DNA of 64,000 nucleotides from Sympetrum striolatum (GCA_947579665.1 CANPUZ010000032.1:124001-188000); one strand, 5' to 3'. Shown: positions 1-11,206, counted from the stretch's first letter. Notes: generated from the sequence alone by a model not told the origin. Numbers and translations: made by a program.

Positions 1-75
1 CGGAGATCATTACCCGCAGGGAATCGAACGCGGGACTGCATTGATCGAAGGACAATGCTAGGAATCTCCTCACAA
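1..75 (-). repeat. tRNA-like SINE head, partial
   Basis: Read on the minus strand, positions 15-35 give a tRNA T-arm-like stretch with a B box (CGTTCGATTCC) flanked by complementary CCCGC/GCGGG stems. A loose A-box-like TAGCATTGTCC lies about 30 bases upstream. The piece is cut by the window edge. It resembles the other tRNA-derived heads at 36.9, 50.3, 54.3 and 55.8 kb. A chance B-box match is possible. Confidence 0.33.
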
Positions 76-188
76 TTTCTAAACCTAATTGACGTCTTTG
101 AGAGCGAATGAGCGGTGACAGTAACTCGATGCATAATATTGTACCAATTTCAGTCTTTCCTGGGGACTGCGATAAGTGAAGTAATGCA

Positions 189-617
189 GGTAAAAATGCC
201 ACCCAACTCAACCCATCGCCTTTAAGCCAAAGTTATCGTTAATTGCAGAGAAGGTGACAACAATTATACACGATTTAATTAAGAAACCCCGCCCACCCCA
301 CTCAACCCATCGGCTTTTAGCCAATCTAATCTGTAAGTGCCAATTGGAAAACAATGCCGCAATGCGATCAAATAATTATGGCATGTTCCATTGTCAATCT
401 GGCCTTGAAAGTTGTCAAATGGTGTATTATAGCGTAAAGATGATTGACATACAACAAACTTATTGCTTTCTATGCAGGAGTAACTACAACAATATGAGCC
501 ATTGTCAAAATGGTTATGTCCCCCCGTGAAAATTCTACTGCGACATTTTAACCGCCCACAGAATTCCAATTACTTACCGTGGCATTTTTACCTATTAAAA
601 AGTGTGGCATTTTTACC
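189..617. repeat. Inverted repeat GGTAAAAATGCCAC with duplicated core
   Basis: GGTAAAAATGCCAC at 189-202 recurs as its exact reverse complement at 579-592 and again at 604-617, with a weaker version near 541-555. Inside, a roughly 35-base block (AACTCAACCCATCG..TTTTAGCCAA) occurs at about 205-232 and again at about 299-325. The arrangement looks like a short non-autonomous element of about 400 bp with clustered ends. No protein is encoded. Confidence 0.45.
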
Positions 618-660
618 GCTCCACCTAAAGCGAGATTCGACTCTTACTAAGAAATACTAA

Positions 661-1225
661 GGCCCAAGTGCACCAACCTCGGTTACGGCTTAACCGCGGT
701 TAAATTGCTATATAACCGCGGTTAAGGCCATTTTCAAGTGCACCAACCTCGGTTAGCGTTAACCGGGCAGCTGACCGCGGTTAAGAATTAACCGGCCGAA
801 ATCGACCGGTGAAGTTACTTAATCGGTGTAGCAACAAGAGTAGTAAACAGTTATGGCGTTTCGATTTGATAATTTTGAAGATAAACTCCTGATTTAGATT
901 ATTTAGAAAACCACAGTAATTTACAGCGTAGAAACCATGACGCTAGGGTGAATCCTTTCGATAATTTAAGTGAAACTAAATTTCACGAAAGATATAGGTT
1001 GAGGAAAGAAACGGTGCTTTCCCTCTTAGATAATATTCGCCATCATCTTGAATATCCAGAGAAACAATCCTCTTTCGCCGATGGATAAACTTAAGTTTAA
1101 GTTAAATCATGACTACGTTGAGATTTTACGCCACAGGTGCGTTTCACATGCTGACAGGAGATTCTTTCGGAATACACCGAACTACTGCTTTACATGCAAT
1201 ATATATATACCACTTCCACTTCGTG
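661..1225 (+). pseudogene. PIF/Harbinger transposon 5' end with HARBI1-like transposase N-terminus
   Basis: Position 661 opens with GGCCCAAGTGCACCAACC, a Harbinger-type terminal sequence preceded by TAA, the usual 3-bp target of this superfamily. The terminus is repeated at about 726-758, and AACCGCGGTTAA palindromes lie between and after the two copies. From about 870 the plus strand reads a HARBI1-like N-terminus: NPFDNLSETKFHERYRL, then KETVLSLLDNI, then after a frame change TLRFYATGAFHM and GDSFGIHRTT. HARBI1-family transposases carry out DDE cut-and-paste transposition into TWA sites; the segment left here is the region before the DDE core. Frames are broken by a stop at about 895 and a shift near 1080. 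Similarity stops at about 1205, so the catalytic domain and the right TIR are missing. Confidence 0.78.
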
Positions 1226-1726
1226 AATTTCTACTATAGGAGTCTCAGTAAATGATACTGATTCATTTTGTGCTGTATCTGAATTCTCCAACACATCCCA
1301 TAAACATTGAATATTAGTAGTTTACTATTCTCATGATTTATACAAGAAGGTAAACTTATGTTACCTGTAACCCTACCTCTGATGAATTTGATATATGTTG
1401 TGGTAGAATGATTATATGCTACTGATCTAAAAAAGTAACCAGATTTGATTAATTTTTTCATTTTATTTAGGTAACTGGTATGAATATAATTATGCTAACC
1501 ATTACTATGATAAAAAGCATCCGAATCGGAAGGGTTTTCCATTGGTCTTACATTAGGACCCAAAATAAATGCTACCTTTTCGTTAATTCTAATTCTTTTT
1601 TCATTTGATGGCCCTCCTCTTATCCAGTCTTATACATTTTCATCTTCTCACCTGCTATTTCCTTGTCTTTCCTTTCATGTTCTCTTAGCATGTTTTCAAT
1701 TGGCCATGTGATCTTTTAACAGCACC
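1226..1726. other. No recognisable feature
   Basis: AT-rich sequence between the truncated Harbinger fragment and the piggyBac element. I see no protein similarity or repeat here. Confidence 0.6.
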
Positions 1727-1730
1727 TTAA

Positions 1731-1793
1731 CCCTTAACCAGTGACGTGCAATTTTTGTCACACTACCAGTGACGTGCGGTCTGGGAGACCGCA
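1731..1793 (+). repeat. piggyBac left TIR with internal palindrome
   Basis: The outer 19-bp terminus is followed by a second copy of CCAGTGACGTGC at 1766-1777, which runs into the palindrome GCGGTCT-ggg-AGACCGC. Repeated binding-site-like blocks near the end are typical of piggyBac termini. Confidence 0.85.
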
Positions 1794-2245
1794 ATTTTTT
1801 AAATATCTTTAAAGTTACTAAATGACACATTTAACAAAGTTTAAAAGCCTTAATAAACTAATCAGTTATTCAATAATTTGAATTCAAATTTAATTTTATG
1901 TAAATATGTACAAAATTTCAATTATTAATCATTTTACGAAGTTAGTCAAAAATTTGAATGAAAAAAACATATCCTATCAAAATAATGTCGCATATTAAAA
2001 ATCAGGTGCCTATTTTTGTAGCAAAGCCTTTAATGTATTTTTGGGATGATAATTGATAAAACTTTCTTGAAAAATATTTCATTTATTGTGTTTTTCATGG
2101 ATTCTGCAAACATTCGATATTACATTTTTCGTGAAAAATGTCCTACCCCTCCATAGAAGCACAGCTCTTGCAAATTTTTTTTGTGCATTATAAAAAAAAC
2201 TGGTTGTCTACATTTGGACCAACAGAAGAAGGTTTTTGGTTTTTT

Positions 2246-3919
2246 TCATGGAGGGCGAATTCGGCAAGTCTTCCGCTTCTCTAGTTTATCTTCGCAATTT
2301 TGAGGTTTTTCAACTGTTAGGTTCAGAATTCGGCCTATATTGGCTCTTAATTGTTTGGGAATCTTGCTGTTTGACATTATCCTCTTTAATTGTAGCCTTA
2401 CTAACTCCGCTGCAATGCATTTAATAATATCGTACCTACCCAGATACTTCTTGTCTTTTAGAGACTGCTGGAACACAAAAGAATTCACCAATGAAATGTC
2501 TAAAATCCTAAGAAACACTGCCATTGGCCATCTCCTTGTTCTTCGACTAGATGAGTAGCTGCTGCACAATTTATGTAGTGTATCTACTCCACCCTTGATT
2601 GAATTAAAGCTATAATTTCAGGTTTCATTGTCACGTCATCAGTGCTCTCTGTGGTGCATTGAAGACACCAACCAAAGAGTCCTGTTTCTCTTTGGCACAT
2701 GAGGAACTGGAGTCATGTTGCCGTATATCCATACACGAGGACCCTTTTGTGCCTTCTTTTGAAGGCCCGAACTCATTGGATATTTCCCTTTAATTTTTTC
2801 TTATCGTCCCGACACGGGTCAGTCCTTTCACCCTCAGCTTCTAAACCAGTTCAATTGAAGTGAACCAATTATCAGCTGTAATATTTCGATTGGAATGAAA
2901 TATTGGCTCAGTGAGACGCGGAACTCATTGCGTAGGTTTCGAAGTCTTTTTGTCTTCCTCTGACAGACCTTTTCCGTTGGTACTTTTTCCGGCGTACAAA
3001 TAGGCATTATACAAATAGCTATTCGATGTATCCGTCAAACACATCATTTTGAGGCCATATTTAGCTGGCTTACTCAGGATGTACATTTTAAAACGGCACC
3101 GACCCCTGAAGGCAATTAACATTTCGTCAATACAAGTTGTTGTGCCCAGTGAATAGCAAAAATGAGAATTTTTTACAAAATAATTTAACGAATCAGAAAT
3201 TGGTGCAACTGGGTCACTTTCGTACCGGACGATTCGGTCTTCATGGTTATCAAACCGAAGACATAAAAGGAGAACAGCAAATCGTTGTCCATACATTACT
3301 GAACGAAAAATTTCCTTTCCCATGCCATCTGCAGCAAAAGGACTACTAATATCTTCATTGTTAGATTTAAATATTGCCGAATATATTAATAACCCAAGTA
3401 AAGCTCTTAATTCAACATAATCTAAATCTTGGATTTCTGGCCTACTCTGGTATACGTTTCTCATAACTTCTGAAGTTTGACATTTTTCCAACACAAAATC
3501 AAATTTATTATATCGTCGTCAAAAATAAGCGACCAAAAATGGAGAAGTTTCAATTCCCCATCTAGAGGTATAACAGATTGCTTCAAACCTGGTTTTTCCG
3601 AGACAATGTTATGCAGACGAGTGTAAACGTTTCTCTTTGGCTCTTTAGAACTCCTTTCATAGAGATTTTTTCCAAAATAATATCCAACTTTATTAGAAAT
3701 CGGATTCACTGAAACACTTACTTCCTCATCATCGTCTTCTTCATTCTCGTCGGAATCCGTATTATGATCACTAACAATAATATTATCCTCCTCAATCTCA
3801 CTTTCCACTTCACTCTCATCTTCCCTCAAGTATTCCATAACTTGCTCCTCAAAATCAGGAGCGTCCTGTCGTAGTATTCGGTCCATATTCCGCTGACAAC
3901 ATGCTTTACTAAAGGTCAT
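2246..3919 (-). pseudogene. piggyBac transposase, frameshifted
   Basis: The minus strand reads an acidic N-terminal region (3919-3461, runs of E and D), then the catalytic core in a shifted frame (3494-2925), then the C-terminal part (2569-2246). Landmarks: CIDEMLIAFRG (first catalytic Asp, near 3130), TADNWFTS (second Asp, near 2870), GTIRKN then a stop (near 2800), VPKRNRTLWLVSSMH (near 2680), KGGVDTLHKLCSSYS then RRTRRWPMAVF (third Asp, near 2590). This DDD arrangement is that of piggyBac transposases, which cut and paste at TTAA. The Cys-rich C-terminal zinc-binding domain is degraded. At least two frameshifts and two in-frame stops (after FTSIELV and after RKN) leave no functional protein. 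Confidence 0.9.
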
Positions 3920-4354
3920 TCATCCCAGGCACAAATGAGTAGTGGCAACAAAGAGAAATTCTCGCAGGAGTTGGTTATTCTGAGTTTGCCGCCACTTCGG
4001 TCGCATCCGTAGTAAGTGACATTCTAGTGTTAGAATCACAGCGAAATATAAAGACGAAAAATTCGGTTCCATACACATAAGGTGTTTTAATGCAAGTATG
4101 ATATAATATTTTTCTAAAAAGATTTTTATTGTTGGAGCTGATATTATAAAATAACCAAAACAATCAGTATTCTTGAGGACGACCTCAACATTAGCCTACT
4201 ATCATAAAATCCATATATTTTGCCTAATTTATGCTTTTCAAATAGTAATAACAAAGAAATGTGAAAATAATAAACAAATGTAATAAATAAAGTTGAATTT
4301 TGTAAGCCTCCGTAATAATATTCACCCATATTACGAATTGAGTTTTCCCGAATT

Positions 4355-4567
4355 AGTGACGTGCGGTCTCTCAGACCGCGCATGAAATTAAATCGCAACT
4401 TAATAGAAATACAAGTAAGATAAATGAAATTCGAAGAATTCTATATACTACGTAAAGGTATCTAAGAAGGTACCATAAATAACAGATTTGTTAAAAATCA
4501 AATAATTTTTTTATTCACAATAAAAAAATCGCTGCGGTCTCTCAGACCGCACGTCACTGGTTAAGGG
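4355..4567 (-). repeat. piggyBac right TIR and subterminal palindrome
   Basis: The outer end at 4533-4567 holds GCGGTCTctcAGACCGC followed by the inverted 19-bp terminus. A subterminal copy, GTGACGTGCGGTCT-ctc-AGACCGC, sits about 175 bp inward at 4355-4379. The spacer CTC differs from GGG at the left end. Confidence 0.85.
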
Positions 4568-4571
4568 TTAA

Positions 4572-6375
4572 GGACCATATAAATTCACTCCTGTTATTTT
4601 AAAATTTAAGCAAGCTAAAGAAGTTATTTGGATAAGATTAAAATTAGTGAGAAAATTAAGTTATAAGAGTTTTAACTGCACACTATAATTGCTGTTACGA
4701 ATTAATTCTCTTTATAATACTTGCAAATATCGAAGATTACTAAAATAACATTGTACTAATAACTAATACTATGAATACACATTGATAAAATTCAAAAGCA
4801 TGCGAAATGAAGAGCGTCAGGTAATAACTTATTACCCAGCCCAAGAAAATGTACAAGGACGGGCGTCTTCAGAAGCCAAGCTGACTGCGTATGCTTCACT
4901 TTGCAAGTACCTGCAAGTACTGAGCAAGAGTATTTTCTGCAATGCTTGTGAAAAAACCGTGAGTATCAATACAACTTTTGAATCTGACGACTTTAATAAT
5001 TATAATTATTATCTTAAGAATTTTTTGGCATTCCCGAATAAGTCAAAATTGTGAGATAAATCTTTAACTGTACATTGTGTGTGTTTTTAATAATTATAAT
5101 TTTACTATATATAAAGCTGCAAATCCTACTGATTGACACAAATTCCTGGGCATTTTTAATCAGGCTAGAAGGATGAAATTTTCAGAAGAGATTCATAATT
5201 GACAGTCGAGTTGGGAAAAAATCGAAAATTCCCAGATTTTGACAAAGGTTTGAGCCCAGAGACGATTATATTTCTCAATGTAATTAAACGGGGAAAACGA
5301 AAAATGGCCATGCAGAGCAAATTTTTTTCGTTAATTAAAATGTGAAAAAGTAATCATAAAGCAGTGGGACTTGGTCTGTATAACGTCTAAAAGATTAAAA
5401 TTTACTTTCCATGCAACCGATTTTAACATTACGGCACAAAATTTGCAAAATTTTAGTTTGAGCGCCAATTTATTACGTTTTTTTCTCCTCATTTCGAAAG
5501 TTAAATCTATAACAACAACCATTGTTTGAATCGAAAACAAGTTTGTTTACGATCCTATTTTCATACGCCATTGTAAAGGTTTGATGCATTTTTAATTATT
5601 TTAAATTTTTCTTTCGATATATGTTATTAACGAATACTGAAAAATGTAAATTTCAACGAAATAGACAGTGGATATCTGCACGGTCAATGAATTATTCGGG
5701 AATATATACTGTGATAACATAAGTATGTATTTACGAGACCATTTATTAACGAAGATAATCGGAAGTCATGTAAGTAGTGAGAATTTTCGAGGATTGAATT
5801 GAAAAGTGTACACTGAATCTATATAACAGGGATAGGAAAGCAATTTGGATGAGAAATACTCATTAATTACTGATGAAGGACGTATTATACCGGTTCAAGT
5901 CTACCTATGCCTGAATAATAGTAAGTACAACTGAAATTCACATAATCCTAAAATATTACTTTCAGAATATTAATGCAAATTAATAATTTTAACGGCAATC
6001 TTTAGAAATAATAGAAATAATAAGTTCTTTTTCTACCTTTTTTAACTAATACGTAGTATATTATGTAATTCAACTTTCATCGAAATGAAAAACAAAAATC
6101 TACACATGAAATAAACTGATTTCCTTAAACGACCTTCTGATTACGTTGTTCTACGCTGGATAATTCTTGGTTAGTAAAAACAATTTCTGCATGTATCATT
6201 GTATGAATATTATTTTCAGATCTTCTCAAAACGGGCATTAGAATAAAGTTCTTTTTCTACGTTCTTTGAAACTTTTTACATAATTACGTTGCCTATTGTA
6301 TATTTGTTTATTTAATTAGAAACGGAGCTCATTGTCGTGGTAGACGCCATTTAATGAATACAGGATTATTTTGCA
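4572..6375. other. AT-rich interval with one weak zinc-finger-like frame
   Basis: Mostly unassignable AT-rich DNA. At 4782-5054 (plus) an open frame contains EAKLTAYASLCKYLQVL..IFCNACEKTVS, which recalls the BED/CGGBP1-like zinc finger at the N-terminus of some hAT-derived proteins. The match is short and the frame ends in low-complexity Asn/Tyr. GTGAGT follows the CEKT codons and could be a splice donor. I do not assign a gene. Confidence 0.25.
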
Positions 6376-6983
6376 GTATGTCTTGCAATGAACCGAATAC
6401 TACACAGGCAATCGTCTATTTATTTTCCGAATTTTTATCTTATGCAGATTTTTATTCTAACATAATATTCTTAAACTTTTTCCTTTAATTTACTTTCACG
6501 AATGCACATTAAAACGTCGTCGTCGCCGCTGCAACATTCATCGCGGTGGGATCCCGTAATAGATACCACGGAATCAGCCGATCGCCACGGAAACCTTCGA
6601 CCTTATATATTCATTGAGGGCTAAAAATCCAAAACTGAGTAAGGTAGGAATTGATTTGAGAAGCGACGTGTTTTCACATTGCCAGCTGTATGTCGCGCTA
6701 GGAAGAGTACGTTCCTCAGAAAATATCAGGGTGTTAGTTTCACCGGAAAGGATATTAAATAACATTCCGCACGCCATCAATATTGTCCTCATCATCACAT
6801 GGTGTTCAGCCCAGAAGCAGGCACCGCGGCCATAGGATTCAATTGGAGTATGTTTTGCACTAAACCGAGTACATACCACAGGTAACAAACCGTCTATCGA
6901 TTTTCCGCATTTTTATCTTATGCAGATTTTTATTCTAATTTTACTTTGGCTTATTCCCTTAATTTAACTTTACGAATGTGTAT
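6376..6983. repeat. Direct repeat pair (about 135 bp, offset about 471 bp)
   Basis: Positions 6376-6510 and 6847-6983 align over GTATGT.TTGCA..AACCGA, then CGTCTAT..TTTTCCG, then TTTTTATCTTATGCAGATTT, and finish with ACGAATG.. . The pair flanks the Helitron helicase remnant, so it may be a duplicated Helitron 3' region. Confidence 0.6.
6614..6775 (+). pseudogene. Helitron Pif1-like helicase, C-terminal remnant
   Basis: The frame reads KVGIDLRSDVFSHCQLYVAL then GRVRSSENIRVLVSPERI. This is the end of the Pif1-like helicase of Helitron RepHel proteins (usual form FSHGQLYVALSRV, superfamily 1 motif VI). Here the usual SR is GR, and the motif's Gly is Cys. Helitrons move by a rolling-circle mechanism in which RepHel nicks and unwinds. 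No Rep domain or upstream helicase motif is seen, so this is a 5'-truncated relic. It is on the opposite strand from the larger Helitron block at 45-47 kb. Confidence 0.75.
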
Positions 6984-7356
6984 TCATTAAGGACTCAACT
7001 CCAAAACTCCCGTATAAAATGAACGTGAAAGGCCTTCGAAGTACTTATTCTATTATTATATTATTTGATGAATCTCGATCTTAGATTTAAAATTATGTCA
7101 CGAAAGAAATTTGCCTAATTAAAAAGAAACAAATATTAAATAGAGACCCATAACTTTCTTCTGGTATTTACATTACTGAGTGAGCCGAACGCTTCACAGG
7201 TTTATGTAGAATACATAAAACATAGTGTCACTTTCTTTTTTCTTAGAATTTTTTCGTGCAAAGGCTATTTGAAGAACAATAATTAATTTCCACTAAAGAG
7301 TAACTATTTGGATTTATGTCCCAAAGAAAGGGAAAGCAGTTATATTAATTTCAACG

Positions 7357-7935
7357 ATGCATTCTGATATAAATATTTGTGAAAGTGGTAAGAAGAAGCC
7401 CCACATAATTTTGTATTACAAGAAGTTTAAATCTGGAGGTGATACAATGGACCAGATGATTATTAGGTATACAATAAAATGCCGCACTTTGAGATGGCCG
7501 CTAGCTGTTTTTCAATATAATCGACGTAGCTACTTTTGCATCCTATCGGATATACTATGAAAACAACGAAATGCTGACGTCAAAAACCAACCAACGACGT
7601 AGATTTATGAGAAAATTAAGTGAAGAACTGACGAAGCCAGTAATTTAGCAAATATCACAAAATTTGCAAGTTATGCGCAATATTACAACAAAGATAGCGA
7701 TTGAAAGTGTTATCGGGCAGCCAGTTATTGCGGAGGATTCTACTCTTTGTGCATCTACATCGGACAACTCCGGGAGAAAGAAGATCACTGGGAGCTGTCA
7801 CCTGTGCTATAAGCAATTGATAAGAAAGAGAAAAAAACTAGAAAAGCGTGCGAAGTATTTCAAAAACCAGTCTGTAATTAACATTCGAAAACGTATGTCA
7901 AATGTAACGATTGTTGTGAATAAAAATTCTCCGTA
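7357..7935 (+). pseudogene. Second piggyBac transposase, C-terminal third
   Basis: The frame reads KPHIILYYKKFKSGGDTMDQ, then CRTLRWPLAVFQYN. The Asp in GGDTMDQ corresponds to the third catalytic Asp region of piggyBac transposases, and LRWPLAVF is the conserved block after it. Past a stop at 7558, RRRFMRKLSEEL appears in another frame. Cys/His remnants of the C-terminal zinc finger follow: GSCHLC near 7795, then VCN and HSKTYVKCNDCCE near 7870-7920 in a different frame. The first two Asp motifs and the N-terminus are missing upstream. Its sequence differs clearly from the 2.2-3.9 kb copy, so it is a separate family. Confidence 0.8.
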
Positions 7936-7939
7936 AAAA

Positions 7940-8888
7940 TTATCATTGATGCACATATTATGCAGCATATATTGCCCTATAGAAGCTAACGAAAAACTAC
8001 CACACAGTCAGTACAGCAATATTACTAAAGCTTAACTGAAGGCGCTCAGGTGAATTTGAGGTGTTAGTACTTTAAATTTGATTTTTTCAGATAAAACGAT
8101 GTTATCGAAGCTGAAAATGAGACGAAGAAAGAGCAGGGCGAGAAAGGGAGGTTAAGAACTCCCGAAGACATCAACACGGCAACACTGCTCGACACTTGTA
8201 AATCTCGGCGTTAAATATTAATTCGTATAAAAAAATCCGCTGACTTGTAGTGAACGATAATTATTTACCGTGAAAACTCATTTCGAAATCTTTCTAACGA
8301 ACCCAATTTTGTATTTCTACGGCTATCCATTTCCGAGAAAAAGTTGTTTCACAAAATCGACAACAACTTTTTATCGTTTGATACAAATATTCTGAAACTT
8401 CGTATTTTTATTTACAATAAACTTATCAATATTCTATCAATATAACCTTGTGATTAAATAAATAGTTTTTGAGGAACAAACGTTCAAAAAGAGCACTCCG
8501 TGAAACAGCTCGTAAAAATGGGCACTTCTCCGTTCCATCTTTGATAAATACCAAATGTTATGAAAACAGAAATGATTAGCTTATATGGTTACACGCGAAA
8601 TAGAACGTACTAAACGTTGATGTCACTTGTTTTTTGTGCAATTTCTACTTAAACTTTTACACGACTCCAAAGTTGAGCCTCCTTAACAAAAAAGCCGATA
8701 TTTCGCGTGACTGACGCTGGCCGTTTTACGGAAATAAGAAACATACCTTCTATTTTTATTCGTAGTGAAAGTTCTAACCGTTCAATTGATATAGAAATAG
8801 CTTTAATATATTCAGAAAATGTCTATTCATTGAATGAAGTTTTCAAGGAACGATTTCCAACGCATAAGTGTCAGAAAATGAGAAGGAA
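7940..8888. other. Probable 3' non-coding part of piggyBac copy 2
   Basis: AT-rich DNA between the transposase remnant and the right terminus. A plus-strand open frame at 8707-8937 (SIFIRSESSNRSIDIEIALI) matches no family I recognise and overlaps the subterminal repeat, so I treat it as incidental. Confidence 0.35.
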
Positions 8889-9100
8889 ATTTCAGGTGGG
8901 TACTTCGGGTGCCCCCAAGACTTTATGTGAACTCTGAATGCTTTTATTTAAGCATTAAATATAGTTAACATATTTTTAATGGTAGTATTTACAGGTAGAT
9001 AACGACGATCTGAAGCATCAAAACGATATCTTTTTTTATAATCAACGTACAAGCAAGAAGATACCTTAGTGGGTACCCGGGTGCCCGAGGGACACAAGGG
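8889..9100 (+). repeat. Right end of the second piggyBac element
   Basis: GTGGGTACCCGGGTGCCC at 9069-9087 continues through GAGGGACACAAGGG to TTAA at 9101-9104, the expected layout of a piggyBac terminus read outward. A subterminal copy, GTGGGTACTTCGGGTGCCC, lies at about 8896-8914 in the same orientation. I did not find the matching left end (TTAA then CCCTTGTGTCCC) upstream, so this copy is truncated or its left end has been lost. Confidence 0.65.
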
Positions 9101-9459
9101 TTAAACGGAAACAGGCATTTTCCAATGACATCGGTTTAAATAATACCACGCTAGAGCATGTACTTACGTTTCCCGAGTTCAGTTGTTCACTTTAGTCCAT
9201 TGGTGCTTAGAAGGCCAGCCAAAGCAATTGCGATGTTTGTAGGATCCCATCTGGTCGCTCCTAATGAGGAATTAATTCACATCAATACAGAAAGTATACT
9301 CTGCCTACTGGGGCTTAAATAAACGACTATCTACAGAATACATGTGTAACTAAAAGTAACTACGGAGTATCTACAACGGCGTTCTCTGTCTACAACATAA
9401 ACAATACCTTAATATCCCACAATTTCACTTGGAAAACAAAACATGCTGATGTCATACGG

Positions 9460-9735
9460 ACTGCAATGATGGACCTGGAAGGACCATTGCTCGCCGCGTG
9501 CCTCCCGTTACCGATCTAACCGATAGTCCTGCAACCAGTGCCTTCAACTGATGAATGCTCAAATCAGCTCAAATCGCTCAAAACAACAGGGCTGGCTTCG
9601 GCAGAGGTTGCGCACGCCTTTGATCCGCCCCTTTCCAAGATGTCTGCCGTCGCCGGAAGTTGTTCGCGTCACTATGGCAATGGCGGGCGTCGTGGACGGG
9701 TTTCAAAATGAAATCATGCGAAAACAGTTTAATTT
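9460..9735 (+). promoter_or_regulatory. GC-rich, promoter-like island
   Basis: This roughly 270-bp block is much richer in G+C and CpG than its neighbours. It contains GCCGGAAGTTG (an ETS/GABP-type core), CAAGATGTCTGCC and CAATGGCGGGCG (close to YY1-type AAGATGGCGGC). Such clusters mark TATA-less promoters of housekeeping genes in animals. A short frame from the ATG at 9640 reads MSAVAGSCSRHYGNGG and stops. No downstream gene was recognised, so the reading is tentative. Confidence 0.22.
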
Positions 9736-9749
9736 GAAATAGGCCTTCG

Positions 9750-10200
9750 CAGATTAAAAATTTTAATGAAGAATAAGTTTCAAAAATCTACTAGTTATGA
9801 ATAACTAAAAAAAGTTAGAGAAAGTAATTATTTTAATGTGACCGAAGCTAAAATTCAGAAGTTTGTATAGGGGAATGGCATACTTAATGACTGCTGTATC
9901 TAGCGTAAAATATAATAAACTTATTGCGTCATTATAATTTAAAACGTAATAAATTAAGTAAAATAAAATAAAATTATGAAAAAAGAATTAATAAAACAGT
10001 TATAATTAAAAATTATGTCCGAAATTATTAAAAATTTTATATTTGTATTTTTACTGATGAATTAATTAGAGCCGATCTGGGTCGTGGAAATTTTTTCTCT
10101 TTCCCAGTCGTACAACCATAGGTTTCGGTCGATGCGCTCGATAGTTTTTCACAACATCTTTTTATTGCCGATAGGATAAATTCCTCCAGTGGATTTGAGT
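9750..10200. other. No recognisable feature
   Basis: AT-rich intergenic sequence with runs of AAATA; nothing assignable. Confidence 0.6.
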
Positions 10201-10204
10201 TTTG

Positions 10205-10560
10205 CACCTCGTATGCTATTTCTCTGGTAGGGGTAAGCATTGGCAATTTTCTTTCGGTCCTGACAATAAAAAAATGCGTTCTCGGGCTGTAATTCCTTTC
10301 CAATCCAACCACCATTACTCCCATAAGCTCTCCGCCTTCCACTCCCTCATTAATCGTTTGGTCTCTATTCCTCTTTCTAATGAAAATTTTAATATTGAAT
10401 TGTCTACCATTAAATATATTGCTGAGAAAAATGGTTTTCACCAGAATTTAGTGAACAAACTTTTAGTATGGAAAGTAAGGAAACAAGCTTTAAATAAAAT
10501 TTCAAAAAAGTTGACGAGGATGTTAAACAGAAATGGGTGAAATAAACCTCTTTAAATAGT
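10205..10560 (+). pseudogene. Reverse transcriptase C-terminal remnant, probably Penelope-like
   Basis: The frame reads IPFQSNHHYSHKLSAFHSLI, then NRLVSIPLSNENFNIEL, then IKYIAEKNGFHQNLVNKLL. This matches the segment after the RT fingers/palm in Penelope-like and related elements, where SNHP..HK..AF and a following IP-S..N...EL..I..IA..NGY block are common. Upstream FGPDNKKMRSRAVIPF plausibly corresponds to the VYRKPT..D region, but is altered. No GIY-YIG domain or catalytic YADD is visible, so clade assignment rests only on the C-terminal block and a LINE cannot be excluded. Confidence 0.5.
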
Positions 10561-10619
10561 TTGACCGAAAATATCGGTAACCTCCTTCCAAAAGACAAAA
10601 TGAGGCCATTCAACCTACA

Positions 10620-11205
10620 GAAATTACAGATATAGATACTACAGATTTTTCTATCTCAATATTCAAAATAAATAATGCCTGCAACCATTTGACCCTCCGT
10701 CAATCGCGCTTCTGTATTTTGTAAATTTTTCGGGTCCCGTTTCTACCTGGGTGGTCTCTTGAACCTCATGCCCGGGTCTATTCCTTCATCGCACTAACCA
10801 TTAACATGTAATCAAATGCTTCTTTTTAGTCTTAAACCGACTGCGAAAGCGAGTAAATCTGTGAAGTGACGACCGTTGAAACACATACATCGCGCGACCG
10901 CTTGGGTAAGTTTTTCGTTGGTGAACTCTAATTTTGCGTATTTTAACGTTTATATGGAGTTTTTAACTTATTTCGTCTTAAAATTTCGGAACTAATAGAC
11001 ATCTAGCTTTTTAGGTACTCTCCGAACGCATGTAAATAAATAAAGGTGAATAATAATATATTTTATTAAAAGTTGTTTACTTCTTAAATTATTCCTCCCT
11101 AAATTATATTAATACCTAAAGTTTATAACTCGTTTATAATTAGTCCAATTAATTTTACAATTTCGGCAGAAAATCGATCTGTTGTAAGGAATGCAACGAG
11201 CAACT
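10620..11205. other. Unassigned interval with one donor-like site
   Basis: Contains a moderately GC-rich stretch at 10720-10910 ending in CGCTTGG|GTAAGT (10905), a good 5' splice consensus without a supporting reading frame. The rest is AT-rich. Confidence 0.3.
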
Positions 11206-11206
11206 G

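Larger units (their letters stand above)
1731..4567 (-). mobile_element. piggyBac-like DNA transposon, complete outline (2837 bp)
   Basis: Both termini are visible. TTAA (1727-1730) is followed by CCCTTAACCAGTGACGTGC, and the reverse complement GCACGTCACTGGTTAAGGG is followed by TTAA (4568-4571). TTAA duplication with TIRs beginning CCC is diagnostic of the piggyBac superfamily. Subterminal copies of GTGACGTGCGGTCT..AGACCGC lie at about 1768-1792 and 4355-4379, each a small palindrome. The transposase (2246-3919) fills the middle on the minus strand and is broken. The ends look intact, so the copy could in principle be moved by a related enzyme. The short flanking match of TTAA at both sides indicates insertion by transposition and not a rearranged copy. 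Confidence 0.92.

Noticed and set aside
8707..8937. Small protein SIFIRSESSNRS..
   Set aside because: Runs into the subterminal repeat of the piggyBac right end and shows no family similarity.
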